A stretch of 32,194 nt of DNA from Gammaproteobacteria bacterium. GTDB lineage: Bacteria > Pseudomonadota > Gammaproteobacteria > Steroidobacterales > Steroidobacteraceae. Where the stretch lies: positions 1-32,194 of the forward strand of contig CANIOW010000031.1 in the NCBI GenBank assembly GCA_947469285.1, given 5' to 3'. The translations under genes were made by a program, and so were the position numbers. The notes under the pieces were generated by a model. It ran no database searches, was not told the DNA's origin, and saw nothing but the letters and a program-made list of their open reading frames with translations. Positions 14,759 to 23,919 of this stretch are shown here, piece by piece; the stretch's first letter is position 1, and each line of letters begins with the position of its first letter.

Positions 14759-16603
14759 TCAATCCCCCGGCTGTATGCGCACGATCATGTTATTCGCGCT
14801 TTCAACACCAAACACTTTTGGATCACGCTTGCCGACCGGCAGAGCTGCGTAACTCGTCCAGACGTCGTTGGTCACCGGGTCGAGCTCAATCATGCGGATG
14901 TAGCTTTCGCGACGCGGAAGCGGGTAGTGACGCCACTTCTTCTGTGCAATGTCGAATCGGTAGATGCGGTCGGAATTCGACGTGGCTGCCCAGATCGCGT
15001 TGCGACGCTTGTCATACGTGATGCCGTAGGGGCCTGCACCCCGATCCGGAATCGTGTAGCGACCAAGTTCGACGCCTGTTTCACCGTCGATCTTCACCAG
15101 CTGCCCCGCACCGAACAGCGGCACCCACAGCGTGCCGTCCTCCTGAAGCGCGAGGCGCCGCGGGCCAGCGCCTTTGGGAAACTGAATCAGGCGCTCCGCC
15201 ACGTCGCGCTCCGTGTCGATCGATCCGACGTTTCCGAGCAGTTGAGCCCACCAGACGCGCTTATGTTTCGTGTCAATCGCGGCGCCGTACATCAGGGAAT
15301 GAAAGTGCGATTCGCCGACGGGCAATGGCATGCGATAGGTCTTGATGTCACCTGACTCGATGTTGATGCCCCACAGTTCGTTCTTGCCCATGTCCGTGAT
15401 CCAGATGCGACCCTTCGAGTCCGCCTCGACATGACGATCCGAGTTGTAGGCGAAGTCGTGGGTGACGCCAAACACCGTGCCCTCGGGCGGCGGATACAGA
15501 CGCCACTTTTCCGTGTTGGTGTCGAACCGGCCGATGTTGAAACTGTCCTCCAACCCCAACCAGATGTTGCCGTTCGCATCCGAATTCATGGTGTGTGGAC
15601 CCTGCCGCCCCTTTCCCGGAATCGGGTACCAGGTCACACCACCCGTCGCCACATCGAGGGCGCCCAGCCGGTCCTTGTCCGTCTCCAGGACGTACACTTT
15701 TTTCGCCGCCGGTGTGATGGCAATCTCTCGCGTCCAACCGAAAGTCGGCAGGACGAATTCGTCGATGACGGTCTTTTTGTTGACACCGTATTCACCGAGT
15801 CGTTCGAGATCGTCGTAGTCGGTCAAGCTGTCGAACGCGACCGGGAAATTGCGGGCGAGGTTCGGCACAACGATGGACATGTCTTGGGGAATGAACAGGC
15901 TGGTCGCCGGTACCAACAAGGCGTTGTAGAAGACGCTGTCTTTCTTGAGATTCCAGCGAAGTTCCGGCGGGTCGCCCACGTACATCGTGACGTATCTCAT
16001 ATACTGAACGATGGCTTCCCAACCGGCCACGCGGCCATGGGCGGGAACATCGGAAGGATTCCTTTTGTCCTGGGCAAGATCATCGGCTGCTTGCGTGACC
16101 CACGCTTCTGAACGGTCACCGATCGGTTGATTCGCCAAGGTGCGCGAGAAATTGCGGACGCGGGTCGAGCCCAGTTGGTGGCAGTTGGAACACTGCAGTG
16201 TGGTCAGTTGATAGGCCTGCGAATCCGGGTCTCCCTTCAGCCATGCCGACGGCGGCACCTGATCAGCGACATTGGCCTCGCGGCGCACCTCGAGTTGGAC
16301 GACCACTCCGTCGGCCGTGGTCGACACCTTTCGCTTGCTTTCGCGCCAGCCGATGCGAAACACGTCGATCTTCAACTTGGAGGCCGTGACCTTTTCGTAG
16401 TGAGCCGAGAAAGTTCCATCGGCATCGGTGAATACGGATCGGGAGAAGGGTACGGCACCGGCGCCCGCCAGCCGCAGACGCACAAACGGAACCGGTTTGC
16501 CGCCATCGTCGACCACGCGGCCCGACACCTCGATTGCGGAAGCCGCAGTGCTGACAAGCGCCGCGCCTGCCAGTAACAATTGATAGATGCTGATTCGATT
16601 CAT
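14759..16603 (-). CDS. Secreted cytochrome c / streptogramin-lyase-like beta-propeller fusion
   Basis: The 614-residue precursor from ATG 16603 (GGAGAG upstream) has a signal peptide (1-23), a carboxypeptidase-regulatory-like beta sandwich (about 24-105; VSGRVVDDGGKPVPFVRLRL), one haem motif CSNCH (138-142), and from about 250 a beta-propeller with repeated NHL/Vgb-type blades (GPHTMNSDANGNIWLGLED, HVEADSKGRIWITDMGKNE, GPRRLALQEDGTLWVPLFG, GPYGITYDKRRNAIWAATS). The propeller resembles virginiamycin B lyase but is coupled to a haem, so a periplasmic redox enzyme or sensor is more likely than antibiotic resistance. It is the last gene of the catabolic operon, 65 bp after the SDR gene. Its reaction is unknown. 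Confidence 0.8.
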   Translation of the reverse strand: MNRISIYQLLLAGAALVSTAASAIEVSGRVVDDGGKPVPFVRLRLAGAGAVPFSRSVFTDADGTFSAHYEKVTASKLKIDVFRIGWRESKRKVSTTADGVVVQLEVRREANVADQVPPSAWLKGDPDSQAYQLTTLQCSNCHQLGSTRVRNFSRTLANQPIGDRSEAWVTQAADDLAQDKRNPSDVPAHGRVAGWEAIVQYMRYVTMYVGDPPELRWNLKKDSVFYNALLVPATSLFIPQDMSIVVPNLARNFPVAFDSLTDYDDLERLGEYGVNKKTVIDEFVLPTFGWTREIAITPAAKKVYVLETDKDRLGALDVATGGVTWYPIPGKGRQGPHTMNSDANGNIWLGLEDSFNIGRFDTNTEKWRLYPPPEGTVFGVTHDFAYNSDRHVEADSKGRIWITDMGKNELWGINIESGDIKTYRMPLPVGESHFHSLMYGAAIDTKHKRVWWAQLLGNVGSIDTERDVAERLIQFPKGAGPRRLALQEDGTLWVPLFGAGQLVKIDGETGVELGRYTIPDRGAGPYGITYDKRRNAIWAATSNSDRIYRFDIAQKKWRHYPLPRRESYIRMIELDPVTNDVWTSYAALPVGKRDPKVFGVESANNMIVRIQPGD

Positions 16604-16668
16604 GTTAACTCTCCGCAAGTTTCGTACGCGTAGGCGCGCTCACCGAATGCGCCTGGTAATAATCCTAC

Positions 16669-17439
16669 TCAACCTTTTGGTCCGCCGGCCACATACAGGA
16701 CTTGGCCGCTGACGTAGCTCGATCGGCGATCCACAAAAAAAGCGACCGCATGGGCGATGTCCTCGGGATGCCCCACCCTGCCGACCGGCACATCCTTGAC
16801 GATGCTCTGCTGCATCTCTTCGAAGGACACTCCGACCCGCTCGGCAACACCGGCCGTCATGGCGCTCGCGACGAACCCCGGCGCAACGGCATTGACCGTC
16901 GTGCCGTATCGTCCCAGTTCGATGGCCAGCGTCTTCGTCAACCCTTGCAGGCCGGCCTTCGCCGCTGAGTAGGCCGCCAATCCGACGGCGCCAAGCGCGC
17001 CAGTGCTCGACAGATTCACGATCCGTCCATGCTGCGCCTGTCGCTGGTGCGGCGCCACGGCCCGGCTCATGAGAAACGCGCCGCGCAGATTCACATTCAG
17101 CATCAAGTCCCAGTCTTCGAGCGCGGTCTTCGCCAAGGTGCGCTCCCGCAGCAGCCCGGCGTTGTTGACGAGCACGGTCGGCGGACCCAGTCGCTCCGCC
17201 ACCTGTTTGACGGCATCATGGATCGCCGCTTCATTGGCAACGTCGACAGCGACTGCAATCGCTCGTGAACCCAGAAACTCGATTGCGGCCACCGTTTCTG
17301 CGCAGGAAGATTCATTCAGATCGAGGACGGCCACGTGCAGGCCGTCGGCCGCAAGCCGCAACGCGACAGCGGCGCCAATTCCGCGTGCAGCGCCGGTCAC
17401 GATCGCAACGCGTGGTGCAACTTCTCGCTCTGCGTTCAT
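16669..17439 (-). CDS. Short-chain dehydrogenase/reductase (FabG-like)
   Basis: The 256-residue SDR has the NAD(P) motif TGAARGIG (15-22), NNAG (92-95), and catalytic S144, Y157 and K161 (YSAAK). D39-type residue after the second strand (VLDLNES) suggests preference for NAD(H). It probably oxidises a hydroxyl or hydroxyacyl-CoA intermediate in the pathway encoded around it. Its start overlaps the stop of the acyl-CoA synthetase gene by 4 bp, so it is part of the operon. The C terminus (SGQVLYVAGGPKG) is standard. Substrate cannot be told from sequence. Confidence 0.9.
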   Translation of the reverse strand: MNAEREVAPRVAIVTGAARGIGAAVALRLAADGLHVAVLDLNESSCAETVAAIEFLGSRAIAVAVDVANEAAIHDAVKQVAERLGPPTVLVNNAGLLRERTLAKTALEDWDLMLNVNLRGAFLMSRAVAPHQRQAQHGRIVNLSSTGALGAVGLAAYSAAKAGLQGLTKTLAIELGRYGTTVNAVAPGFVASAMTAGVAERVGVSFEEMQQSIVKDVPVGRVGHPEDIAHAVAFFVDRRSSYVSGQVLYVAGGPKG

Positions 17440-19151
17440 TGCAACCCCAGCGTGCGTATCGCCATTTCCGTCAACATGAACTTTCGCGCTCGCCCTGACG
17501 CCGTGGTTGGCAGCGCTTCTGCAGTGATCGGGATGACGTATTTTGGAATCTTGAACCTGGCGAGACGTGGTTTGCAGTAGTCGATGAGTTCATCGCCTTG
17601 CAACTCGGCGCCGGGGCGCAGCACCACGAAAGCGGCGCCGACCTCCCCCATCTTGAGGTCGGGCACCGGCACCACATGCGCCTGTAGCACTTTAGGATGC
17701 AGCACCAACTGGTCTTCCGCCTCGGTCGGCAGAACGGTCTCCCCACCGCATCGGTAAGATTCCTTCAGGCGGCCCGCGAGCGAGAGGTAGCCGTCCGCAT
17801 CGATGCGAGCCAGGTCTCCCGTGCGCAGCCATCCGTCGGCCGTGAAGACAGCTGCCGTCTCCTCCGCTTTGCGATAGTACCCTTTCGTGACCCCGACACC
17901 CTTCGCGACCAATTCTCCGACTTCGCCCGGCGCAACGTCTGTGCCGGTCAACGGGTCAATGGTCCGATAGTCGACGAGCCGGTTGCCGCTCGCGCGGTTG
18001 CCCGCGGCACCCACATCGCGCAATCGACCGTTGGTCGTCAACAATCTCTCCGGCGGATCATCCGGACGCGTCACAGTGGTCGACGCCGTGCATTCGGTCA
18101 TGCCGTAACCGGTCGTGATCTCCGCCACGCCCAACCACGTTCGAATGTCGTCCCACAAATAGGCCGGCGCACGGCCTCCCGACGAGATGACGGAGCGCAA
18201 CGAGGAAATATCGTGGCGATGCTGCTTTTGTTCCTCGATGAGGGCGAGTGTCATGGTTGGGATGAGCAACACATCGCTAGCGCGATGCCGACTGACGGCA
18301 CGCAGCGTTGCGGCAGCGTCAAACTTCAGCTGCAGTATGATCGAACCCGCGACGAACAGGGCGGCGAGCAGGCCTTCCACGTAACCGTAGACGTGATACA
18401 GCGGCAACGAGCAGAGAATTCGTCGGCCATCCTCGAACGCTCGAGCGTAGGCACTGCCGTAACCCGATCGCAGCATCATGTCGTGGGTCAGCATGACGCC
18501 CTTCGGCGGGCCCGTCGTTCCGGAGGTGTAGATGATGTCGGAGAGCGACGCGGGGTCGCCGCCGGCCGGCGCTCCCTCCGGCTTTTCCAACGCACTGAAC
18601 GGCTTCGCGCCGGTTCGAACGCTGTGATTGCCGGTGGCAAACACGACCACATGCCGCAGACTCGGCAAGGCCTCACCGCCACCCTTGACTTCCCAACCGG
18701 GAGCCAACTGATCCAGAGCCTCGAGGTAATCCAGATCGCGAAAGCGGTCCATCGTGATCAAAACTGTGGCGTCGGACTGACGCAGGACATACCCCAGCTC
18801 ATCGCGGCGATTGAGAAAATTCACCGGCACCATGACCGCGCCGGCTCGGGCGATCGCAAACTTTACGGCAACGAATTCCGGATAGTTGGCCAGCACGACG
18901 GCCACGTGGTCACCGGGTCGCACTCCCAGAGCCGACAAGCCTGCGGCGATCCGACCAGCCCATTGCGACATCGCGCGATAGCTGAAGCTACGATCGTCCG
19001 TCACCACAAAGTCGCGATCCGGATGAAGTCGCGCGACGTGATCAAGCATCTGATCCAGCGTGCGCGGCCGCCACGGCGCATACGCAGCCTCCAACGCTTG
19101 CTGTCGAGACTTCACCGAGGGCAGCGGCGACCGGGTTTCGCTCATTGGCAT
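17436..19151 (-). CDS. Acyl-CoA synthetase, AMP-forming (class I adenylate-forming enzyme)
   Basis: The 571-residue protein activates a carboxylic acid to its CoA ester through an acyl-AMP. Motifs in order: A3 P-loop YTSGTTGPPKG (about 208-218), A5 TTGYGMTE, A7 GWLRTGDLARIDADGYL, A8 GRLKES, and A10 near the end with PTTASGRARK, whose catalytic lysine is replaced or shifted (G-R-A-R-K). The frame is open to 19184, but ATG 19151 has GAGG upstream and avoids overlap with the esterase. The gene is coupled to the SDR by a 4-bp overlap. By context the substrate may be the acid released after ring cleavage by the monooxygenase and esterase. Confidence 0.9.
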   Translation of the reverse strand: MPMSETRSPLPSVKSRQQALEAAYAPWRPRTLDQMLDHVARLHPDRDFVVTDDRSFSYRAMSQWAGRIAAGLSALGVRPGDHVAVVLANYPEFVAVKFAIARAGAVMVPVNFLNRRDELGYVLRQSDATVLITMDRFRDLDYLEALDQLAPGWEVKGGGEALPSLRHVVVFATGNHSVRTGAKPFSALEKPEGAPAGGDPASLSDIIYTSGTTGPPKGVMLTHDMMLRSGYGSAYARAFEDGRRILCSLPLYHVYGYVEGLLAALFVAGSIILQLKFDAAATLRAVSRHRASDVLLIPTMTLALIEEQKQHRHDISSLRSVISSGGRAPAYLWDDIRTWLGVAEITTGYGMTECTASTTVTRPDDPPERLLTTNGRLRDVGAAGNRASGNRLVDYRTIDPLTGTDVAPGEVGELVAKGVGVTKGYYRKAEETAAVFTADGWLRTGDLARIDADGYLSLAGRLKESYRCGGETVLPTEAEDQLVLHPKVLQAHVVPVPDLKMGEVGAAFVVLRPGAELQGDELIDYCKPRLARFKIPKYVIPITAEALPTTASGRARKFMLTEMAIRTLGLQ

Positions 19152-19167
19152 GACTGCCGCCTCATCT

Positions 19168-20088
19168 TCAAAAGGCCCGGCCAAGCGCGCGACCGACCCA
19201 CTCGGTCGCCGCGGCGGCGTGAGGGGTCACCTGGGGCATTCCCGCAAACCCATGAATCATGCCGGCACATCGATGAACGGCAACAGGCACGAGCGCCGTT
19301 CGCAGGTGCGCGGCGAAGGACTCGCCCTCATCTCGCAAAGGATCGAATTCGGCAGTGAGGACCGTCGTCGACGGAAACGCTCGCAGATCTGCAGTCAAGG
19401 CATTCGCTCGTGGATCGAGCCGTGACGGCGCTGGCAGGTAGCACTCCCAAAACCACTGCATTGCCGCGCGCGTCAGCAAATAACCCCCCTTGCCCAACAC
19501 GGTCATTGAGGCAGAGTCGCAACCCGGATCGATGACCGGATAGAAAAGCGCAACATGCCGCACAGGAGCGCCTCGATCTCGCAGGGTCAGCGCCGTGCCG
19601 ATGGCAATGTGCGCGCCTGCGCTATCACCGGCGAGCGCCACGGCGGATGCCCTCAATCCAAGCGCTGCCGATTGTGCGTTCACCCACGCTATCGCGGCCA
19701 AGCAGTCATCGATCGGCGCAGGAAATGTGTGCTCAGGCGCGCGACGATAGTCGACTGCGACGATCACGCATCCGGATTCGACGGCGAGTCCACGGCACAA
19801 CGCATCGTGAGTATCCAGGTCGCCGAAAACGAAGCCACCCCCATGACAAAAAATGACCGCCGGCAGATCCGGATCCAAAGAGGGTCGATAGAGGCGCAAA
19901 CGCAAACCGGCGTCGCCCGGGCCGTCGATCGTCACCTCGTCCACCCTTGCCACTCCAGGTCCGGAGGCAAGGCGCATGAACGCCGCGGCCGCGGCGCGAA
20001 TATCGCTCAGCGATACGGAGGCGGGCGGACGTCGCATCTCGTTGCGTCGATCCGCCAGCATTTCCGCGAAGCAAGAGTCGGGCGGCAC
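19168..20088 (-). CDS. Alpha/beta hydrolase of the hormone-sensitive-lipase family (esterase/lactonase)
   Basis: The 306-residue enzyme has the HSL-family oxyanion motif HGGG (82-85), nucleophile elbow GDSAG with S156, acid D249 (EFDPLRDEG) and H279 (IHGF). The triad is complete. There is no signal peptide, so it acts in the cytoplasm. It starts 4 bp after the monooxygenase stop; a Baeyer-Villiger monooxygenase followed by an esterase is a recurrent pair in which the lactone or ester made by the first is hydrolysed by the second. The pairing is known for cyclohexanone- and terpenoid-type pathways; the particular lactone is unknown. Confidence 0.93.
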   Translation of the reverse strand: MPPDSCFAEMLADRRNEMRRPPASVSLSDIRAAAAAFMRLASGPGVARVDEVTIDGPGDAGLRLRLYRPSLDPDLPAVIFCHGGGFVFGDLDTHDALCRGLAVESGCVIVAVDYRRAPEHTFPAPIDDCLAAIAWVNAQSAALGLRASAVALAGDSAGAHIAIGTALTLRDRGAPVRHVALFYPVIDPGCDSASMTVLGKGGYLLTRAAMQWFWECYLPAPSRLDPRANALTADLRAFPSTTVLTAEFDPLRDEGESFAAHLRTALVPVAVHRCAGMIHGFAGMPQVTPHAAAATEWVGRALGRAF

Positions 20089-20092
20089 GCGA

Positions 20093-21682
20093 TCACCTCA
20101 ACCGAAATCCGGCATAGCCCTCGGCGGCGCATTGGTTCAACAAGCGCCGATAACCGCGCACGCCGCCGGAATACGGCATGAACACGCGCGGCTTCCCGGC
20201 GATCTCCGCACCGTTGTAATAGGAGGACGTGCTCAGGTACAGCGTTTCCCCCGCGCGCGCCTGGACCTGATCGGTCCACGACTGCTCCGCCTCCTCGGTG
20301 GCTTCGAACTCGGTCAATGAGCCCGCGTTCATCTTGTCCAACAAATTGGCAAACCAATCCAGCTGTTCTTCGGTCGACACCAGGACATTGCTCAGCAGCG
20401 ACGGACTGCCGGGACCGACAACGACGAAGAGGTTTGGAAAACCTGCAACCGCCACCCCAAATTGCGTGACTGGCCCTTTCTCCCATTTATCTTTGAGCGT
20501 GACACCGCCACGGCCGATGATTTCAGGTTTCAGCAAGGAGCCGGTGAAGGCATCGAAGCCGGTCGCGAATATCACGACGTCAAACTCGTGCTCCGCCGCC
20601 GTGGTGCGAATTCCGCGCTCGGTGAACGCAACGATCGGCGTCTGCCGCAAATCCACCAACTCGACATTGTCCCGGTTGAAGGTTTGGAAATACCCGCTGT
20701 CCACCGAGGGACGTCGTGTTCCAAACGGAAAGTCCGCAGGCATCAACGCCGCCCTCAGCTTCGGATCGGTGACGAGTTGACCGATCTTTCGACGCACGAA
20801 TTCGACTGCGGTGTCGTTGGCCGGCTTGGACAACAAGATATCGTGATAGGTCAATGCGAAGCCGAATCCAAGGCGATTCCAAGCGGCTTCATAAACCGCT
20901 TCGCGTTCTTCGGGCGTTGCATCGAGCGCGGATTTCTTGTTCGGGACAAATCCCAGACCGCTTGGCGAGTTTGCCGCCTGCTCGCGTCGGGCGCGATAAT
21001 TCGCTTTGACCGCACGATCCTCCGCGTCGGAGACGGGTGCGTTAGCGGCGGGAATGCTGTAATTCGGCGTTCGCTGGAATACGGCCAGGTGTTTGCACAA
21101 CGGCGCAATCACCGGCGTCATCTGCATCCCCGAAGAGCCGGTACCGATGATGGCAACGCGTTTGCCGGTGAAGTCGACCGCGTGGTGAGGCCATTCACCG
21201 CTATGATAAATCTCGCCACCAAACGTGTTTTGGCCCGGATAGTCCGGCCGCTTGGTCGTCGAGAGTTGTCCGACGCACAACATCAAAAAGCGTGCGCTCC
21301 ACACCCCGGAGTTCGCCGATTTTACGGTCCAGCGCCGTGACTGTTCGTCATAGCGGGCACTCGTCATGCGCGTGTTGAACTGAATATGCGGACGAAGTGC
21401 AAACCGATCGGCGACGTGGCGAATGTAGCTCAAGATCTCAGGTCGCTGCGCGTAACGCTCGGACCAGCGCCACTCCTGCTCGAGTTCCTCGGAGAATCGA
21501 TAGGAATAGTCGTAGCTCTCGACATCGCAGCGAGCGCCAGGGTAGCCGTTGTGGTACCAAACACCACCCAGATCGGCACTCGCCTCCAATACGACGGCGC
21601 TCATGCCTTTGGAGCGCACGGTATGCAGGGCCCTGAGGCCTGCGAAACCCGCCCCGACAATCAACACGTCGACCTCATTCAT
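20093..21682 (-). CDS. Flavin monooxygenase, Baeyer-Villiger type
   Basis: The 529-residue protein has two dinucleotide-binding motifs, GAGFAG (10-15, FAD) and GTGSSG (180-185, NADPH), and between them F154-G-G-E-I-Y-H160-S-G-E-W164, which fits the type I Baeyer-Villiger fingerprint FxGxxxHxxxW. A later ATG motif (IFATGFD) is typical of the family. The enzyme inserts oxygen next to a ketone using NADPH and O2. Length is normal for cyclic ketone and phenylacetone-type members. It lies between the thiolase-like gene (52-bp gap) and the esterase (4 bp). Its role in opening an alicyclic ketone ring or side chain is inferred from context. Confidence 0.92.
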   Translation of the reverse strand: MNEVDVLIVGAGFAGLRALHTVRSKGMSAVVLEASADLGGVWYHNGYPGARCDVESYDYSYRFSEELEQEWRWSERYAQRPEILSYIRHVADRFALRPHIQFNTRMTSARYDEQSRRWTVKSANSGVWSARFLMLCVGQLSTTKRPDYPGQNTFGGEIYHSGEWPHHAVDFTGKRVAIIGTGSSGMQMTPVIAPLCKHLAVFQRTPNYSIPAANAPVSDAEDRAVKANYRARREQAANSPSGLGFVPNKKSALDATPEEREAVYEAAWNRLGFGFALTYHDILLSKPANDTAVEFVRRKIGQLVTDPKLRAALMPADFPFGTRRPSVDSGYFQTFNRDNVELVDLRQTPIVAFTERGIRTTAAEHEFDVVIFATGFDAFTGSLLKPEIIGRGGVTLKDKWEKGPVTQFGVAVAGFPNLFVVVGPGSPSLLSNVLVSTEEQLDWFANLLDKMNAGSLTEFEATEEAEQSWTDQVQARAGETLYLSTSSYYNGAEIAGKPRVFMPYSGGVRGYRRLLNQCAAEGYAGFRLR

Positions 21683-21734
21683 CTAATTCGCCTCCGCTGA
21701 GCTGGCAGCGCATGTAGTCGATGACCCATCTGCG

Positions 21735-22925
21735 TCAGGTCTTCAGGACAATCGACGCCCCGTTTGCACCCAAGCCCAAAATCGCCGACATGCCAACCCG
21801 GGCATCGGGTACCTGGCGCCCCTGCGCTTGTTGCCGCAGTTGCCACACCAATTCGCACACCTGCAATACGCCCTGCGCAGTGGTCGCCTCACCGAAGGAG
21901 AGAAAACCGCCGCTGGGGTTGATCGGTAGCCGGCCGCCGATGCCCATCTCGCCATGCTCCAACATCCAGTCCGACTGCCCGGGTTCGAAGAACCCAAATA
22001 ACTCGGGCCATGCCAAAACCTGCCACGCAGAATTGTCTGCAAGCTCGATGAGATCGACGTCCTTCGGCCCCATGCCGGCGAGTTCGAGCGCCCGACTGAC
22101 GGCGCACGCTACTTCGCTCGTGTGCGGCACGGACTTTTGTGGATTGGCGGATACGGTCGGGATGCGCGAAGCAGGATCGCCGAAACGACCTGTCGCGATC
22201 GCGGATCCCGCCACTTGCACCCGCGGACCGTGCAGGCGCTGCGCATATTCTTCCGAACCCAGGATCACCGCCGCGGCGCCATCACTGACCGCACAGATTT
22301 CGAGCAGGCGCAAAGGATCAGCGACCGTCGGTGAATTCAGCACCTGCTCGACGGTACATTCGCTTCTGTAGCGCGCCAGCGGATTACCGACTGCGTTGTG
22401 ATGCATCAGCACCGACACTTGCGCCAAGGTTTGTTCGGTCGTGCCGAAGTCGTGCATCCGGCGTCGAGCTTCCAGCGCCCAGTAGGCAGGATTGGTGGCT
22501 CCCATCGTCACCCACCGCAGATAGTCACTGTCGGTGATGTCGTCGGGGCATCCGGGCGGTCGAGGGATGAATCCTTTGGGCATACGCTCGGCGCCGACGA
22601 CCGCGACGGTATCGCAGTGGCCACTGGCAACCATCATCGAGGCGGTATGCACCGCGATCGCACCCGCCGCACATCCGCCGCCGACGTTGATCGCCGGGAT
22701 GCCCTGTTCCGACACGGCTTGCAGCAATTCGTTGGCATGCAGGCCCCAGCCCAGCCCGCCTTCGAACCGTGAGCTGGCTGCAACGAGCCCCCGCAGATCG
22801 CGCCAATCCAGACCCGCATCGCGCACTGCGGCCGTCATCGCATCGATCGCGAGTTGCAGCTGCGGCTTATCCGGGAATTTTCCCCACGGATGCGCCGCCA
22901 CGCCGAGGACATAAACCGGCCTCAT
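21735..22925 (-). CDS. Thiolase-like lipid-transfer family protein, possible aldolase (Ltp2-like)
   Basis: The 396-residue product has the thiolase fold pattern of SCP-x/lipid-transfer type. The nucleophile position is kept (C85 in GGGCAAGAIAV), but the catalytic His of GHPxGxTG is lost (FGEATTAQG, Glu346) and the second Cys near the C terminus is replaced (AILGLGANG). A normal Claisen thiolase is therefore doubtful. In steroid side-chain degradation, thiolase-like Ltp2 works as a retro-aldolase with a DUF35 partner next to MaoC hydratases; exactly such genes precede this one. The start overlaps the DUF35 stop (ATGA). The parallel is structural and by context, not proof of substrate. Confidence 0.88.
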   Translation of the reverse strand: MRPVYVLGVAAHPWGKFPDKPQLQLAIDAMTAAVRDAGLDWRDLRGLVAASSRFEGGLGWGLHANELLQAVSEQGIPAINVGGGCAAGAIAVHTASMMVASGHCDTVAVVGAERMPKGFIPRPPGCPDDITDSDYLRWVTMGATNPAYWALEARRRMHDFGTTEQTLAQVSVLMHHNAVGNPLARYRSECTVEQVLNSPTVADPLRLLEICAVSDGAAAVILGSEEYAQRLHGPRVQVAGSAIATGRFGDPASRIPTVSANPQKSVPHTSEVACAVSRALELAGMGPKDVDLIELADNSAWQVLAWPELFGFFEPGQSDWMLEHGEMGIGGRLPINPSGGFLSFGEATTAQGVLQVCELVWQLRQQAQGRQVPDARVGMSAILGLGANGASIVLKT

Positions 22926-23365
22926 GCCGCACCCGCGCCACTGGCGACCGGTTTGAACTTGTAGGTCATCACATCGCGACCCAGTTCGTCGCGATACAGC
23001 GGTTCGGCCGTGAGTTCCATCGGCATGTCGATCACGATGTCCTCGAGCGCCGAACCGGTCAGCATCCCCATCACCCGAACTCCTTCGGGCAGATCGATGA
23101 GGCCGATGGCATAGGGTGTCCACGGTTCCATCTTGAACAGAGCCGGAGGCCGGTAACCTTGGACCGTGTAGCTGTAGAGCCGCCCTTGACGGCTCAGCGC
23201 CACCTCGGCCAGTTCCTTGTCCTTGCAGTCCGGGTTGGAACAGCTCAATCGCTTGGGAAAGTAGTGCGTGCCGCATGCCTTGCAGCGCGACCCGATGAGC
23301 TCCACGGACCCGTGCGACCAACGGAACAGATCTTCGGCGACGGGAATTCTCTCAGCGGTTGTCAT
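22922..23365 (-). CDS. DUF35 / OB-fold protein with rubredoxin-like zinc ribbon
   Basis: The 147-residue protein has a zinc ribbon with C28-x2-C31 and C42-x4-C47, then an OB-fold (GRLYSYTVQGYRPPALF, YAIGLIDLPEGVRVMG). Such proteins bind thiolase-like enzymes and are needed for their activity or stability, as the C-terminal half of ChsH2 is for Ltp2. Here the gene overlaps the thiolase-like gene (4 bp) and the MaoC-like gene before it (4 bp), so all three are made together. The second cysteine pair has unusual spacing (C42 to C47), but the four ligands remain. Confidence 0.92.
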   Translation of the reverse strand: MTTAERIPVAEDLFRWSHGSVELIGSRCKACGTHYFPKRLSCSNPDCKDKELAEVALSRQGRLYSYTVQGYRPPALFKMEPWTPYAIGLIDLPEGVRVMGMLTGSALEDIVIDMPMELTAEPLYRDELGRDVMTYKFKPVASGAGAA

Positions 23366-23919
23366 AGCGACATGATGTCCCGGAGTTCTTTGAAGTAGGG
23401 CTTGCCAGTCGCGACGTCGGTCACCGTGACTTCGTGACGCACATAGCGTCGCTCTCGACGGATGAATTTATCGACCGCCTTGGTGTGAATGCGAACGGTG
23501 GCGCCAACAGGGATCGGCGCGATGATCTCCGAGTCATGGAAAGTATGGATCGAACCAATGGCGAACGGTTTGGTGTGGTCGAATTGCACCGACAGCACGA
23601 AGTGCGACACGAGCAGCGGCGGCACGATCGCCCCACCGAAGGGTGAGCTGCCCTCCATATTCCAGGTATTCATCAACCAGCCTTCGTACCAGGGGTTGTA
23701 GTCTTCGACGCTGTCGGCGTACAGAATCACGAGCTCGGGCGTTATGTGCAGATCTCGCGACAGCTCATCGCCGACTGTCACCATGTCCCAATAGGTCTGC
23801 GATACGGAGTTCAGCCCTCTCACGAACTCGCGCGTCTGCTGAATCTGAATTTCCGTCATCGGCCGCAGAGAATCCGTAGTCGGTTCCAACGGGGCATTCT
23901 CCGGTTTCGTGGTCTTCAT
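23362..23919 (-). CDS. MaoC-like hotdog protein without the catalytic histidine
   Basis: The 185-residue protein has a hotdog hydratase pattern (LYADSVEDYNPWYEG, PFGGAIVPPLLVSHFVLSVQF, then the strand FHDSEIIAPIPVGATVRIH). At the hydratase-2 site the family's D-x-N-P-x-H reads D73-Y-N-P-W77-Y78, lacking the His. This fits the non-catalytic half of a heterodimeric MaoC enzyme, with the neighbour upstream as the other half. ATG 23919 overlaps the upstream stop by 4 bp (ATGA); the frame is open further but only this start matches the family. Probable role: binding acyl-CoA in a hydratase that acts before C-C cleavage. Confidence 0.85.
   Translation of the reverse strand: MKTTKPENAPLEPTTDSLRPMTEIQIQQTREFVRGLNSVSQTYWDMVTVGDELSRDLHITPELVILYADSVEDYNPWYEGWLMNTWNMEGSSPFGGAIVPPLLVSHFVLSVQFDHTKPFAIGSIHTFHDSEIIAPIPVGATVRIHTKAVDKFIRRERRYVRHEVTVTDVATGKPYFKELRDIMSL

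Noticed and set aside
14759-16603. Streptogramin (virginiamycin B) resistance gene
   Set aside because: The propeller resembles Vgb, but the haem site, secretion signal and catabolic operon point to another function.
17697-19358. 553-codon plus-strand frame
   Set aside because: It is antisense to the acyl-CoA synthetase, whose motifs are complete. The frame is arginine- and glutamine-rich without domains.
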